Shown: one piece after another, positions 24,581-33,695 of the stretch
Position numbering within the stretch: the first letter of the stretch is position 1
How the letters are laid out: each line of letters begins with the position of its first letter
Assembly (NCBI RefSeq): GCF_900110775.1
Contig: NZ_FOEP01000003.1
Coordinates: forward strand, 124,001-188,000
Source: Thalassovita taeanensis
GTDB taxonomy: Bacteria; Pseudomonadota; Alphaproteobacteria; Rhodobacterales; Rhodobacteraceae
DNA: 64,000 nt
Reading direction: 5' to 3'
Made by a program: the position numbers and the translations under genes
Notes under the pieces: generated by a model
Database searches by the model: none
Seen by the model: only the letters and a program-made list of their open reading frames with translations
What the model was told of the DNA's origin: nothing

Positions 24581-25849
24581 ATGACCAGCCAACGCAAACA
24601 GACCCCCCGCAGTGCCGCCGTTCACCTGTTGGACGAGGTTTTGGGCGAGGGTCGGTTGCTGTCAGAGCTGTTGGGCACCCGGATGCTGGAACGCCTGAGC
24701 CCGGCGGATCGGGCGCGGGCGCAGCGGTTGACGACCGACACCCTGCGCGGGTTGGAACGGGCCGACCGGATCCTGCAAAAGCATCTGCGGAAATATCCAC
24801 CCCTGACGGTGCGCAATACGCTGCGGCTGGCGACGGTCGAGCTGTGCCTTGGCGGCGATGCGCATGGCATCGTCAACGAGGCGGTGACGATTACCGCGGC
24901 TGACACCCATACGGCGGCGATGAAGGGGCTGGTCAACGCCGTGCTGCGCAAAGTCGCGGCCGAGGGCGTCGCGGAATGGGCCAAACTGCGGGTGCCGCGC
25001 CTGCCCAAATGGCTGCGCGGGCCGCTGGTCGAGGCGTATGGCGCCGAGGCGATGGCGGCGATGGAGGCGGCGCATTTCGCAGGCCCCGCGCTGGATCTGA
25101 CGGCAAAGGGCGACGCGGCGGCAGTGGCCGCAGCGGTGGGCGGGGTGTTGCTGCCCAGCGGATCGGTGCGTCTGGCGCAACCGGGGCAGGTGTCGGCGCT
25201 TCCGGGGTTTGCCGAAGGCGATTGGTGGGTGCAGGACGCCGCCGCAGCACTGCCCGCAAAACTCCTTGCTGCCAAACCTGACGAGGCCGTGCTGGACATG
25301 TGCGCCGCACCGGGCGGAAAAACCATGCAGCTGGCCGCGACCGGTGCCGATGTAACCGCGCTTGATCAATCCGCCTCCCGCATGGTGCGCGTGGCCGAAA
25401 ACCTGACCCGCACCGGGCTCAAGGCGCATCTGGTCACCGGCGACGCGCTGCAACATCAGGGCCAATACGATGCAATCCTGCTGGATGCGCCCTGTTCGGC
25501 CACCGGCACCATTCGCCGCCACCCCGACCTGCCGCTGGCCAAGGACGGCTCGGATTTCGGCGCGCTGATCGAGCTTCAGGAGCAGATGATCGACCACGCG
25601 CTGACCCTGCTCAAACCCGGCGGGCGGCTGGTGTTCTGTACCTGCTCGTTGCTGCCAGACGAAGGCGAATGTCAGGTCGAAGACGCCCTAGCGCGTCACC
25701 CCGGCCTGCGTGCGGACCGTGACGCGCTGGCGCTGCCCGGCATCGACCCCGCCTGGATCACCGAAGAAGGCGGGCTGCGCCTGCGCCCCGATTACTGGTC
25801 GGACCTTGGTGGGATGGATGGCTTTTACATGGCCTGCCTGACCACCTGA
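24581..25849 (+). CDS. RsmB/NOP-family rRNA cytosine-C5 methyltransferase
   Basis: A 422-residue SAM-dependent RNA methyltransferase. The N-terminal NusB-like helical domain (about 1-130) is followed by a Rossmann catalytic domain with DMCAAPGGKTMQLAA (SAM loop), the DAPCSATGTIRRHPD motif and the nucleophile motif CTCSLLPDEGE. This is the arrangement of RsmB, which makes m5C967 in 16S rRNA. ATG 24581 follows AAGGACCGCAC. A hairpin with a T-run lies downstream. Confidence 0.93.
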   Translation: MTSQRKQTPRSAAVHLLDEVLGEGRLLSELLGTRMLERLSPADRARAQRLTTDTLRGLERADRILQKHLRKYPPLTVRNTLRLATVELCLGGDAHGIVNEAVTITAADTHTAAMKGLVNAVLRKVAAEGVAEWAKLRVPRLPKWLRGPLVEAYGAEAMAAMEAAHFAGPALDLTAKGDAAAVAAAVGGVLLPSGSVRLAQPGQVSALPGFAEGDWWVQDAAAALPAKLLAAKPDEAVLDMCAAPGGKTMQLAATGADVTALDQSASRMVRVAENLTRTGLKAHLVTGDALQHQGQYDAILLDAPCSATGTIRRHPDLPLAKDGSDFGALIELQEQMIDHALTLLKPGGRLVFCTCSLLPDEGECQVEDALARHPGLRADRDALALPGIDPAWITEEGGLRLRPDYWSDLGGMDGFYMACLTT

Positions 25850-25857
25850 CCCCGGCG

Positions 25858-25877
25858 TTCACATTTTCCAAATATCC
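25858..25877 (-). repeat. Intergenic repeat, copy 1 (GGATATTTGG type)
   Basis: On the minus strand it reads GGATATTTGGAAAATGTGAA. A near copy on the plus strand is at 29473-29494. It lies 8 nt after the methyltransferase stop. Confidence 0.5.
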
Positions 25878-25915
25878 TTGGGGGTGAAAGGTCAGACCCT
25901 GACGGTCTGACCGGA

Positions 25916-25936
25916 GGGGCAAACCGCCCCCTTTTT
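25916..25936 (+). terminator. Terminator after the RsmB-type gene
   Basis: GGGGC (25916-25920) and GCCCC (25926-25930) followed by CTTTTT. A longer hairpin GGTCAGACC/GGTCTGACC (25890-25912) stands just before it. Confidence 0.65.
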
Positions 25937-26067
25937 CCGCTGCCCAAAATCCCCCGCGACGGCCCCGGCGCAAAAACCGCGCAGCGCAGGTTTTCAGCGG
26001 TGACAGCCCGGTTTTGTCAGTCTATCCTTTGCCCAATTCCGCCGTCAGAGCGTGAGAGGCAGAGCTG

Positions 26068-27801
26068 ATGTCCAGACCAGAACGTTTCTCGGCGCGGCAC
26101 ACGCGCTTCATGCATCGGCTGCATGCGCGGCTGAGCACGCTGACGCGCCCGGCCACCGGATTTGTCAGCCAACCCGAACCGCGCACCATCGGGTCTTTTG
26201 CGCGCGGGCGGCAGTTGATGGCGGGCAATCTGCTGTTCGCGGGGCATCTGATCGAATCACCGGGCACGAGCCTCTGGCAGATCGACGCCCCCGATATCGC
26301 GTTCGAGCACGAGGTCCACGGCTTTGCCTGGCTGGATGATCTGGCCGCTGTGGGCGACGCCGCGACGCGCGCATTGGCGCGCGATTGGCTTTGGGACTGG
26401 ATCGCACTTTACGGCAATGGCACCGGGCCAGGCTGGACGCCGGACCTGACCGGGCGGCGCATCATCCGCTGGATTCACCACGCGCTGTTCGTGCTGCGCG
26501 GGCAGGACAAGGACGCCTCTGAAGCGTTCTTTCGCTCCCTTGGGCAACAGGCGATCTTTCTGGGCCGCCGCTGGCACAAGGCCACCCCCGGATTGCCAAG
26601 ATTCGAGGCCCTGACCGGGCTGCTTTACGCCGCGCTGTCGCTTGAGGGGATGGAGAAACACACCGCCCCCGCGATCAAGGCGCTGGGGCGCGAGTGTCGC
26701 GGTCAGGTCGATGCGCAGGGCGGCATTCCCACCCGCAACCCCGAAGAGCTGCTCGAGGTGTTCACCCTGCTGACCTGGGCCGCGGCGGCGCTGACGGAAA
26801 CCGGGCGCACCCCGCATCCCGATCATCTGGCCGCGATCGAACGCATCGCCCCCACCCTGCGCACCCTGCGCCATGCCGATGGCGGGCTGGCGCGGTTCCA
26901 TGGCGGCGGGCGCGGGGCCGAAGGGCGGCTGGATACCGCGCTGGCGGCCAGCGGCGTCAAGACCTTCACCCCTGACGGCCTGTCGATGGGCTATGCCCGG
27001 CTTAGCGCCGGTCGCACCAGCGTGATCGTTGACGCCAGCGCCCCGCCGGGGGGCAAGGCCTCGCAGAACGCACATGCTTCGACATTGGCGTTCGAGCTGA
27101 CCTCGGGGCGGCGGCCGGTGGTGGTCAATTGCGGCTCGGGCGGGTCGTTCGGCATGGACTGGCGGCGGGCAGGGCGGGCAACGCCCAGCCATTCCACCCT
27201 GTCGCTGGAAGGCTATTCCAGCGCGCGGCTGGGAGAAGGCGGCGCGCGTGCCGAGATGCTGGTCGATACGCCCACCAAAGTGCCGGTTCAGATGTCGCAG
27301 GCCTCGGACGGGATTCGCTTCGAGGGCGGGCACAACGGTTACGTTCGGACCCATGGGCTGACCCATGCCCGCACGCTTGAGATGACGTTCGATGGCCGCG
27401 GCATGGCGGGCGAGGATCTGCTGGTCGCGCTTGAAGAGGCCGACAAGCGCCGGTTCGACAAGGTGATGGACGAGGCCCGGCTGCAAGGCGTGCCGTTTCA
27501 GGTACGGTTCCACCTGCACCCCGAGGTCGACGCGACGCTTGATATGGGCGGATCCAGCGTGTCGCTGGCGCTTAAAAGCGGCGAGTTGTGGTTGTTCCGG
27601 CATGATGCAACGGCAAAAATCGAGCTGGACCCCTCGGTTTACCTTGAAAAAGGCCGCCTCAGGCCGCGTGCGACCAAACAAATCGTTTTATCCAGCCGCG
27701 CAATGGACTATGCGACCCGCATCCGGTGGTCGTTGTCAAAGGCGCAGGACACGCCTGTCAGCATTCGCGATCTCAATCGTGACGAGCCGGATTTGACCTG
27801 A
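26068..27801 (+). CDS. Heparinase II/III family protein
   Basis: A 577-residue protein with a helical N-terminal half of the alginate-lyase/heparinase toroid type (about 40-300) and the C-terminal beta-sandwich of heparinase II/III (about 320-540). It contains [25 protein letters not shown] and [12 protein letters not shown], the last with the family's conserved His. Members are polysaccharide lyases. In Rhodobacteraceae this gene is commonly found next to purH, and its true glycan substrate is unknown. No signal peptide is obvious, which is odd for a lyase. Confidence 0.85.
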   Translation: MSRPERFSARHTRFMHRLHARLSTLTRPATGFVSQPEPRTIGSFARGRQLMAGNLLFAGHLIESPGTSLWQIDAPDIAFEHEVHGFAWLDDLAAVGDAATRALARDWLWDWIALYGNGTGPGWTPDLTGRRIIRWIHHALFVLRGQDKDASEAFFRSLGQQAIFLGRRWHKATPGLPRFEALTGLLYAALSLEGMEKHTAPAIKALGRECRGQVDAQGGIPTRNPEELLEVFTLLTWAAAALTETGRTPHPDHLAAIERIAPTLRTLRHADGGLARFHGGGRGAEGRLDTALAASGVKTFTPDGLSMGYARLSAGRTSVIVDASAPPGGKASQNAHASTLAFELTSGRRPVVVNCGSGGSFGMDWRRAGRATPSHSTLSLEGYSSARLGEGGARAEMLVDTPTKVPVQMSQASDGIRFEGGHNGYVRTHGLTHARTLEMTFDGRGMAGEDLLVALEEADKRRFDKVMDEARLQGVPFQVRFHLHPEVDATLDMGGSSVSLALKSGELWLFRHDATAKIELDPSVYLEKGRLRPRATKQIVLSSRAMDYATRIRWSLSKAQDTPVSIRDLNRDEPDLT

Positions 27802-27824
27802 ACCAAAGACCAGAAGGCTGCCCC

Positions 27825-29414
27825 ATGACCGATCTGCATCCCGTGCGCCGTGCGCTGATTTCCGTTTCCGACAAGACCGGCCTGATCGCGCTGGCCCAGG
27901 CGCTGACCGCGCGCGGGGTCGAACTGCTGTCAACCGGCGGATCCGCCAAAACGCTGCGCGAGGCCGGGCTCGAGGTGCGCGATGTGGCCGAGGTCACCGG
28001 CTTTCCCGAAATGATGGACGGTCGCGTCAAGACCCTGCACCCCAAGGTGCACGGCGGGCTGCTGGCGCTGCGCGACAACCCCGAGCATAAATCGGCGATG
28101 GAAGCACATCAGATCGGCGCGATCGACCTGCTGGTGGTCAACCTTTATCCGTTCGAAGAAACCGTCACCAAGGGCGCCGATTATGACACCTGCATCGAGA
28201 ATATCGACATCGGCGGCCCGGCGATGATCCGCGCGGCAGCCAAGAACCACCGCTTTGTGAACGTGGTGGTGGATGTCGAGGATTATGACGCCCTGCTGGC
28301 CGAGCTGGACGCCAACGACGGCCAGACCTCCTATGGCTTCCGGCAGCGTTTGGCGCAGACGGCTTATGCCCGCACCGGTGCCTATGATGCCGCCGTGTCC
28401 ACCTGGATGGCCGCCGCCATTGGCGACGAGGCGCCGCGCCGCCGGGTTGTGGCCGGCACGCTGGCGCAGACCCTGCGCTATGGCGAGAACCCGCACCAGA
28501 AAGCAGCGTTCTATCTGGATGGCACCAAACGCCCCGGCGTGGCGACAGCACAGCAGCTTCAGGGCAAAGAGCTGTCCTATAACAACATCAACGACACGGA
28601 TGCGGCGTTTGAGCTGGTGTCGGAATTCCTGCCCAACGACGGCCCGGCCTGCGCGATCATCAAGCACGCCAACCCCTGCGGCGTGGCGCGCGGTGCAACC
28701 CTGACCGAGGCCTATGGCCGCGCGTTCGATTGCGACCGCACCAGTGCCTTTGGCGGGATCATCGCGCTGAATCAGGTGCTGGATGCAGCGACGGCCGAGG
28801 AAATCAGCCAGATATTCACCGAAGTGGTCATCGCCCCCGGCGCCGATCAGGCCGCGCGTGACATCTTTGCCAAAAAGAAAAACCTGCGCCTGCTGATCAC
28901 CCCCGGCATGGCGAACCCCGCCGATGCGGCGCTGACGTTCCGGCAGGTGTCGGGCGGGTTCCTGGTGCAGGACAAGGACAACGGTCATATCGACCTGCCC
29001 GACCTGAAAGTGGTCACCAAGCGCGCGCCGACTGACAAGGAACTGGCCGACCTGCTGTTCGCCTGGACCGTCGCCAAACATGTGAAATCCAACGCCATCG
29101 TCTATGTCAAAGACGGGGCGACTGTGGGTGTGGGCGCAGGCCAGATGAGCCGCGTCGACAGCTGCCGGATTGCCGCGCGCAAATCGGTCGATATGGCCGA
29201 GGCGCTGGGGCTGACTGCCCCGCTGACCCAAGGCTCGGTCGTGGCGTCGGATGCGTTCTTTCCCTTTGCCGACGGTCTGCTGACCGCCGCCGAAGCGGGG
29301 GCCACAGCGGTTATTCAGCCCGGTGGCTCCATGCGCGACGACGAGGTGATCAAGGCCGCGGATGAGGCCGGGTTGGCGATGGTTCTGACCGGAATGCGGC
29401 ATTTCCGCCACTAA
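27825..29414 (+). CDS. purH: Bifunctional AICAR transformylase/IMP cyclohydrolase
   Basis: A 529-residue enzyme that catalyses the last two steps of IMP synthesis. The N-terminal MGS-like IMP cyclohydrolase domain (about 1-150) shows [10 protein letters not shown] and [12 protein letters not shown]. The C-terminal transformylase domain has the catalytic KHANPCGVA motif and [13 protein letters not shown]. It starts 23 nt after the heparinase-like gene and may share its transcript. Confidence 0.98.
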   Translation: MTDLHPVRRALISVSDKTGLIALAQALTARGVELLSTGGSAKTLREAGLEVRDVAEVTGFPEMMDGRVKTLHPKVHGGLLALRDNPEHKSAMEAHQIGAIDLLVVNLYPFEETVTKGADYDTCIENIDIGGPAMIRAAAKNHRFVNVVVDVEDYDALLAELDANDGQTSYGFRQRLAQTAYARTGAYDAAVSTWMAAAIGDEAPRRRVVAGTLAQTLRYGENPHQKAAFYLDGTKRPGVATAQQLQGKELSYNNINDTDAAFELVSEFLPNDGPACAIIKHANPCGVARGATLTEAYGRAFDCDRTSAFGGIIALNQVLDAATAEEISQIFTEVVIAPGADQAARDIFAKKKNLRLLITPGMANPADAALTFRQVSGGFLVQDKDNGHIDLPDLKVVTKRAPTDKELADLLFAWTVAKHVKSNAIVYVKDGATVGVGAGQMSRVDSCRIAARKSVDMAEALGLTAPLTQGSVVASDAFFPFADGLLTAAEAGATAVIQPGGSMRDDEVIKAADEAGLAMVLTGMRHFRH

Positions 29415-29472
29415 AGCGAGGCAACCCTGCCCGGCGGCGCAGTGCGTGGCGCGGGCAGGAGGCCTCCGGCGG

Positions 29473-29494
29473 GGATATTTTGGAAATGTGAATG
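29473..29494 (+). repeat. Intergenic repeat, copy 2 (GGATATTTTGG type)
   Basis: GGATATTTTGGAAATGTGAA, preceded by GGCCTCCGGCGGG. It is the plus-strand partner of the element at 25858-25877, between purH and lspA. Confidence 0.5.
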
Positions 29495-29522
29495 CGGGGC
29501 CGTGCGCCCCGAGGAGAGCGCG

Positions 29523-29993
29523 ATGCGGCGGGTATTCTGGGCGGGCTTCTGGACTTTTCTGGCGGATCAGGCCAGCAAATATCTGGTGGTGCATCTGCTG
29601 AACCTGCGTCAACTGGGCGAGATTGATCTGGTGCCGCCGTTTCTGAATCTGCGGATGGCGTGGAATTACGGGATCAATTTTGGCCTGTTTGCGCAGGGCA
29701 CCGATCTGGTGCGCTGGGTGCTGATTGTGCTGGCGCTGCTGATTTCGGGCGGTGTGCTGTGGTGGGTCATGCGCGACAGACCGGGGCGGGCCGGGCAGAT
29801 CTCGGCCGGGTTGCTGATCGGCGGGGCGCTTGGCAATGTGGTGGACCGGCTGCTTTATGGCGCCGTGGCGGATTTTCTGAACATGTCGTGCTGCGGGATC
29901 GCCAACCCCTTTGCCTTCAATATCGCCGATGTGGCGATCTTTGCCGGGGCTTTGGGGTTGGTTCTGTGGGGCGGGGCGAAAAAGGCCGCGTGA
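29523..29993 (+). CDS. lspA: Lipoprotein signal peptidase (signal peptidase II)
   Basis: A 156-residue inner-membrane aspartic protease that removes signal peptides from prolipoproteins. Four membrane helices are predictable. The catalytic aspartates lie in GNVVDRLLYGAVADFL and FNIADVAIF. I chose ATG 29523 (MRRVFWAGFW), preceded by GAGGAGAGC. The next gene encodes a lipoprotein, a likely substrate. Confidence 0.97.
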   Translation: MRRVFWAGFWTFLADQASKYLVVHLLNLRQLGEIDLVPPFLNLRMAWNYGINFGLFAQGTDLVRWVLIVLALLISGGVLWWVMRDRPGRAGQISAGLLIGGALGNVVDRLLYGAVADFLNMSCCGIANPFAFNIADVAIFAGALGLVLWGGAKKAA

Positions 29994-30045
29994 CGAGGGC
30001 GAGACAATCCGCTAAGCAAAGGGCGGACCAAATCGGAGGCTGGCA

Positions 30046-30570
30046 ATGCGGATGCCGCGTGCGTTGATCTTGATCGCTTGTGTTGTCTTGTCGGCCTGTT
30101 CGGGCGACGGGCGGGATATTCGTTTGCGCGATATGCGCTCGTTCTCTGATGGGCCGGACGAGTTTTCAATCCTTCCAAACAAGGCGCTTGAGGCCCCTGC
30201 GGATTATGCGGCGTTGCCTGTGCCGACGCCGGGCGGGACCAACCTGACCGATCGCAACCCGCTTGGGGATGCGGTGGCGGCTTTGGGTGGCAAGCCATCT
30301 GCGCTGATTGCATCGGGTGTGCCTGCATCGGATGCCGCATTGGTCAGCCACGCCAGCCGCAGCGGTGTTTCGGCGGATATCCGCCCGACCCTTGTGGTCG
30401 AGGACGAGGAATTCCGCCGTCGGAAATCGCGCTTTACCCGGATCCGGCTGGTGCGTGTCGACCGCTATAACGACGTGTACAAACGTCAGTCGCTGGATGC
30501 ACATGACGAGGTGGACCGGTTTCGCCGGGTTGGCATTACCACGCCGTCCGCCCCGCCGGGCGCGCGCTAA
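30046..30570 (+). CDS. DUF3035 lipoprotein
   Basis: A 174-residue predicted lipoprotein. The signal peptide ends in the lipobox LSAC (Cys at residue 18). The mature part is rich in Pro, Ala and Asp early on and ends with a basic helical stretch (EEFRRRKSRFTRIRLVRVDR). This is the conserved Rhodobacteraceae DUF3035 protein. It stands 52 nt after lspA and before the M16 peptidase pair, suggesting an envelope-maintenance operon. Function unknown. Confidence 0.85.
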   Translation: MRMPRALILIACVVLSACSGDGRDIRLRDMRSFSDGPDEFSILPNKALEAPADYAALPVPTPGGTNLTDRNPLGDAVAALGGKPSALIASGVPASDAALVSHASRSGVSADIRPTLVVEDEEFRRRKSRFTRIRLVRVDRYNDVYKRQSLDAHDEVDRFRRVGITTPSAPPGAR

Positions 30571-30645
30571 GTCACAAGCGCGTCAGCTTGGCTTGCGGTT
30601 GCCGCAGTAGGGCGTATCTTGCACCTAACTTGCAGGAGAACGCCG

Positions 30646-31992
30646 ATGATCCGTCTTACCGCCCCGATCCTGACCCTGATCGCGGCCTTTGCCGTGAGCA
30701 CCGCGCCCGCGCGGGCTGATGATCAGCTGACCCATTTCAATCTGGACAACGGGATGGAGGTTCTGGTGATCGAAGATCACCGGGCGCCGGTTGTGGTTCA
30801 GATGGTTTGGTATCGTGCCGGATCTGCCGATGAACCCACCGGCCAGTCCGGCGTGGCGCATTTTTTGGAACACCTGCTGTTCAAGGGCACCGATACGTTG
30901 GCACCGGGCGAGTTTTCCGCAACGGTGGCGCGCAACGGCGGCAATGACAACGCCTTCACCAGTTATGACTACACCGCCTATTTTCAGCGCGTCGCGGCGG
31001 ATCGGCTGGAACTGATGATGCGGATGGAAAGTGACCGCATGGTCAACCTGCGCCTAAGCGAAAGCGATATCGCCACCGAGCGGGACGTGATCCTTGAAGA
31101 GCGCAATCAGCGCGTGGACAACAACCCCTCGTCGCTGTTCCGTGAGCAGAAGGATGCGGTGCAATACCTCAACCATCGCTACGGCGTGCCGGTGATCGGC
31201 TGGCGCCACGAGATGGAAGAGCTGAGCCTTGAGGACGCGCTGTCCTACTATGGCACCTATTATTCGCCCAACAACGCGATCCTGATCGTCGCGGGCGACG
31301 TGCAGCCCGACGCGGTGCGCGCGCTGGCGCAGAAATATTATGGCGTCCTTCCGGCCAATCCCGACCTGCCCAAGCAACGTTACCGCAGCACTGAGCCGCC
31401 ACAGATCGCCGAGCGGCGGCTGATCTTCCGCGATGCGCGGGTGGCGCAGCCCTATGTCAGCCGGTCTTACCTGGCGCCTGAACGCGACAGCGGCGCGCAG
31501 GAAAAGGCGGCGGCGCTGACTCTGCTGGCCGATATTCTGGGCGGTGGCACCACTTCGGTTCTGGCTGAAAAGCTGCAATTCGACACGCAGCAGGCGGTGT
31601 ATACGGGGGCCTACTACAGCGACACGTCACTGGATGACACGACTTTTGATCTGGTGATCGTGCCGGTGCAGGGCGTCAGCCTGCAACAGGCCGAAGACGC
31701 GATGGACAAGGTGCTGGCCGATTTCCTGGTGCAGGGCGTCGATGCCGAACAGCTGGACCGCATCAAAATGCAGGTCCGCGCCTCCGAGGTTTACGCCCGC
31801 GACAATGTCGAGGGGCTGGCCAACCGCTATGGCCGGGCGCTGACGCAGGGGCTGACGATCAAGGACGTGCAGGACTGGCCCGCAACGCTGGATGCCGTAA
31901 CCGCCGATGACATCATGGCCGCCGCGCGCGAATTGCTGGACAAGCGCCATTCTGTCACCGGCTGGCTGATGGCCGAGGAGGTAAGCCAATGA
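30646..31992 (+). CDS. M16 family zinc metallopeptidase, active subunit
   Basis: A 448-residue exported protease of the pitrilysin/processing-peptidase family, with a signal peptide (hydrophobic 6-22, ending ARA). The inverted zinc motif is HFLEH (GVAHFLEHLLFKGT), and the downstream third-ligand Glu lies in the ESDIATERDVILEE region. ATG 30646 follows GCAGGAGAAC. The stop overlaps the next gene by 4 nt, and that partner lacks the zinc motif. Together they match the two-subunit M16 arrangement seen in many proteobacteria. Substrate unknown. Confidence 0.93.
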   Translation: MIRLTAPILTLIAAFAVSTAPARADDQLTHFNLDNGMEVLVIEDHRAPVVVQMVWYRAGSADEPTGQSGVAHFLEHLLFKGTDTLAPGEFSATVARNGGNDNAFTSYDYTAYFQRVAADRLELMMRMESDRMVNLRLSESDIATERDVILEERNQRVDNNPSSLFREQKDAVQYLNHRYGVPVIGWRHEMEELSLEDALSYYGTYYSPNNAILIVAGDVQPDAVRALAQKYYGVLPANPDLPKQRYRSTEPPQIAERRLIFRDARVAQPYVSRSYLAPERDSGAQEKAAALTLLADILGGGTTSVLAEKLQFDTQQAVYTGAYYSDTSLDDTTFDLVIVPVQGVSLQQAEDAMDKVLADFLVQGVDAEQLDRIKMQVRASEVYARDNVEGLANRYGRALTQGLTIKDVQDWPATLDAVTADDIMAAARELLDKRHSVTGWLMAEEVSQ

Positions 31993-33305
31993 TGACCCGC
32001 TTCATTCTGCTGTGCATCGCGCTGCTGGCCGCCCTTCCGGCCCGCGCGGGTGTGGATATTCAGACGCTCACCACGCCGGGCGGCATTTCCGCCTGGCTGG
32101 TCGAGGATCACTCGATCCCCTTCACCGCGCTGGAGCTGCGGTTTCGTGGTGGTGCGGCGCTGGATGACCCGGCCAAAAAGGGCGCGACCAATTTGATGGT
32201 CGGACTGCTGGAAGAAGGCTCCGGTGATCTGGACGCTCGCGGTTTCGCCCGCGCGACCGAAGCGCTGGCCGCCAGTTTCCGCTATGATCTGTCGGATGAC
32301 GTGGTCTCGGTCTCGGCACGGTTCCTGACTGAAAACCGCGATCAGGCGGTGGCGCTGCTGCGCGATTCGCTGGTGGCGCCGCGCTTTGATCCCGACGCCG
32401 TCGAACGGGTGCGCGGGCAGGTGATTTCCGGCCTGCTGTCCGATCAAAAAGACCCGCGCGACATCGCCTCGCGGGCATTTGAAACGCTGATCTTTGGCGA
32501 CCACCCTTACGGCGCGCCGATGTCGGGCACCATGGACAGCGTGCAGGCGCTGACCCGCGCTGACTTGATCGCCGCGCACGCAGGCGCGCTGGCGCGGGAT
32601 CGGCTGTATGTCTCGGCTGTGGGCGATATCACCGCCGATGAATTGTCGGCGCTGCTGGATGGGCTGCTAGGCGATCTGCCCGCCACCGGCGCGCCGCTGC
32701 CCGGCCCGGCCAAGCTGAACTTCCCCGGCGGGGTGCAGGTGGTGCCGTTCGACACACCGCAATCCGTGGCCCTGTTCGGCCAGCGCGGGATCGACCGCGA
32801 AGACCCGGATTTCTTTGCCGCCTATGTGCTGGACCTGATCCTTGGCGGCGGCTCGTTCGAAAGCCGCCTGATGCAGGAGGTGCGCGAGAAACGCGGCCTG
32901 ACCTATGGCGTCTATACCTATCTGGCCGACAAGGATCAGGCGCAGATGTGGATGGGCTCGGTCGCGTCGGGCAATGATCGCATAGCCGAGGCCGTCGCGG
33001 TGATCCGCGAGGAATGGCAGAAACTGCTGGACGATGGCGTGACCGAAGAAGAGCTGGCCAATGCCAAGACCTATTTGACCGGTGCCTATGCGCTGCGGTT
33101 TGACGGCAATGCGACCATCGCCAACATCATCGTTTCGATGCAGATGGAGGATTTGCCGACCGACTATATCAATACCCGCAACGATCAGGTCAACGCCGTC
33201 ACGCTTGACGATGTCGCCCGCGTGTCCAAACGCCTGCTGGACCCCGCGCACCTGACCTTTGTCGTCGTCGGTCAGCCCGTGGGGCTTGCGACCGCTGGAA
33301 ACTAA
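31989..33305 (+). CDS. M16 family peptidase-like protein, zinc-site-less partner
   Basis: A 438-residue exported protein (signal peptide 1-20, ending ARA) with the M16 fold. The zinc motif is lost: NLMVGLLEEG stands where HxxEH should be. The substrate-binding signature is kept in the C-terminal half (REKRGLTYGVYTYL). Such subunits supply the substrate-gripping Arg/Tyr pair to the active partner encoded just upstream (ATGA overlap). Length is normal. Both probably act in the periplasm. Confidence 0.92.
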   Translation: MMTRFILLCIALLAALPARAGVDIQTLTTPGGISAWLVEDHSIPFTALELRFRGGAALDDPAKKGATNLMVGLLEEGSGDLDARGFARATEALAASFRYDLSDDVVSVSARFLTENRDQAVALLRDSLVAPRFDPDAVERVRGQVISGLLSDQKDPRDIASRAFETLIFGDHPYGAPMSGTMDSVQALTRADLIAAHAGALARDRLYVSAVGDITADELSALLDGLLGDLPATGAPLPGPAKLNFPGGVQVVPFDTPQSVALFGQRGIDREDPDFFAAYVLDLILGGGSFESRLMQEVREKRGLTYGVYTYLADKDQAQMWMGSVASGNDRIAEAVAVIREEWQKLLDDGVTEEELANAKTYLTGAYALRFDGNATIANIIVSMQMEDLPTDYINTRNDQVNAVTLDDVARVSKRLLDPAHLTFVVVGQPVGLATAGN

Positions 33306-33404
33306 GCGGGGTTTGCGCCCAAACGCCTCAGCCTGATCAGGCGCATTGAGCGCGCAGGGCGATCATGGCACTCTGACTGCGGACTGCGGGGGCTGAGGAT
33401 CGTC

Positions 33405-33692
33405 ATGACTATATGGCTGCTGATCGCGTTGATCGTTGGGCTGACCGCCGCCATGGCGGTCTATCTTGGGCCGCTGCGCCTGCTGCGTCGCCGCGAATTC
33501 TGGCTGTCGCATCTGGTGATGTGGCTGGGCCTCTGGCTGATTTGGGGCTTTGTCGTCACGCTTTATCCCGACAGACCACTTGCCGAGCTGACCATGCTGA
33601 TGGGCGGGTTTTGGACTCTGGGCGGCGGCATCTGTTTTGCTGTCCTATATGTGTCCCGCCGCCTGAAACGCGACGGCGAAACACCTGACTAG
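33405..33692 (+). CDS. Uncharacterised small membrane protein
   Basis: A 95-residue protein with three predicted membrane helices (about 3-22, 37-57 and 66-86), a basic loop after the first (RLLRRREF) and a charged C-terminal tail. I do not recognise a family. It stands 99 nt after the M16 pair, converges on the large aldehyde dehydrogenase gene with only 3 nt between the stops, and has no visible terminator. Confidence 0.7.
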   Translation: MTIWLLIALIVGLTAAMAVYLGPLRLLRRREFWLSHLVMWLGLWLIWGFVVTLYPDRPLAELTMLMGGFWTLGGGICFAVLYVSRRLKRDGETPD

Positions 33693-33695
33693 ACC

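Noticed and set aside
27930-29612. 560-codon minus-strand frame opposite purH
   Set aside because: Antisense to a clear purH; no recognisable domain and Gly/His/Arg-rich composition.
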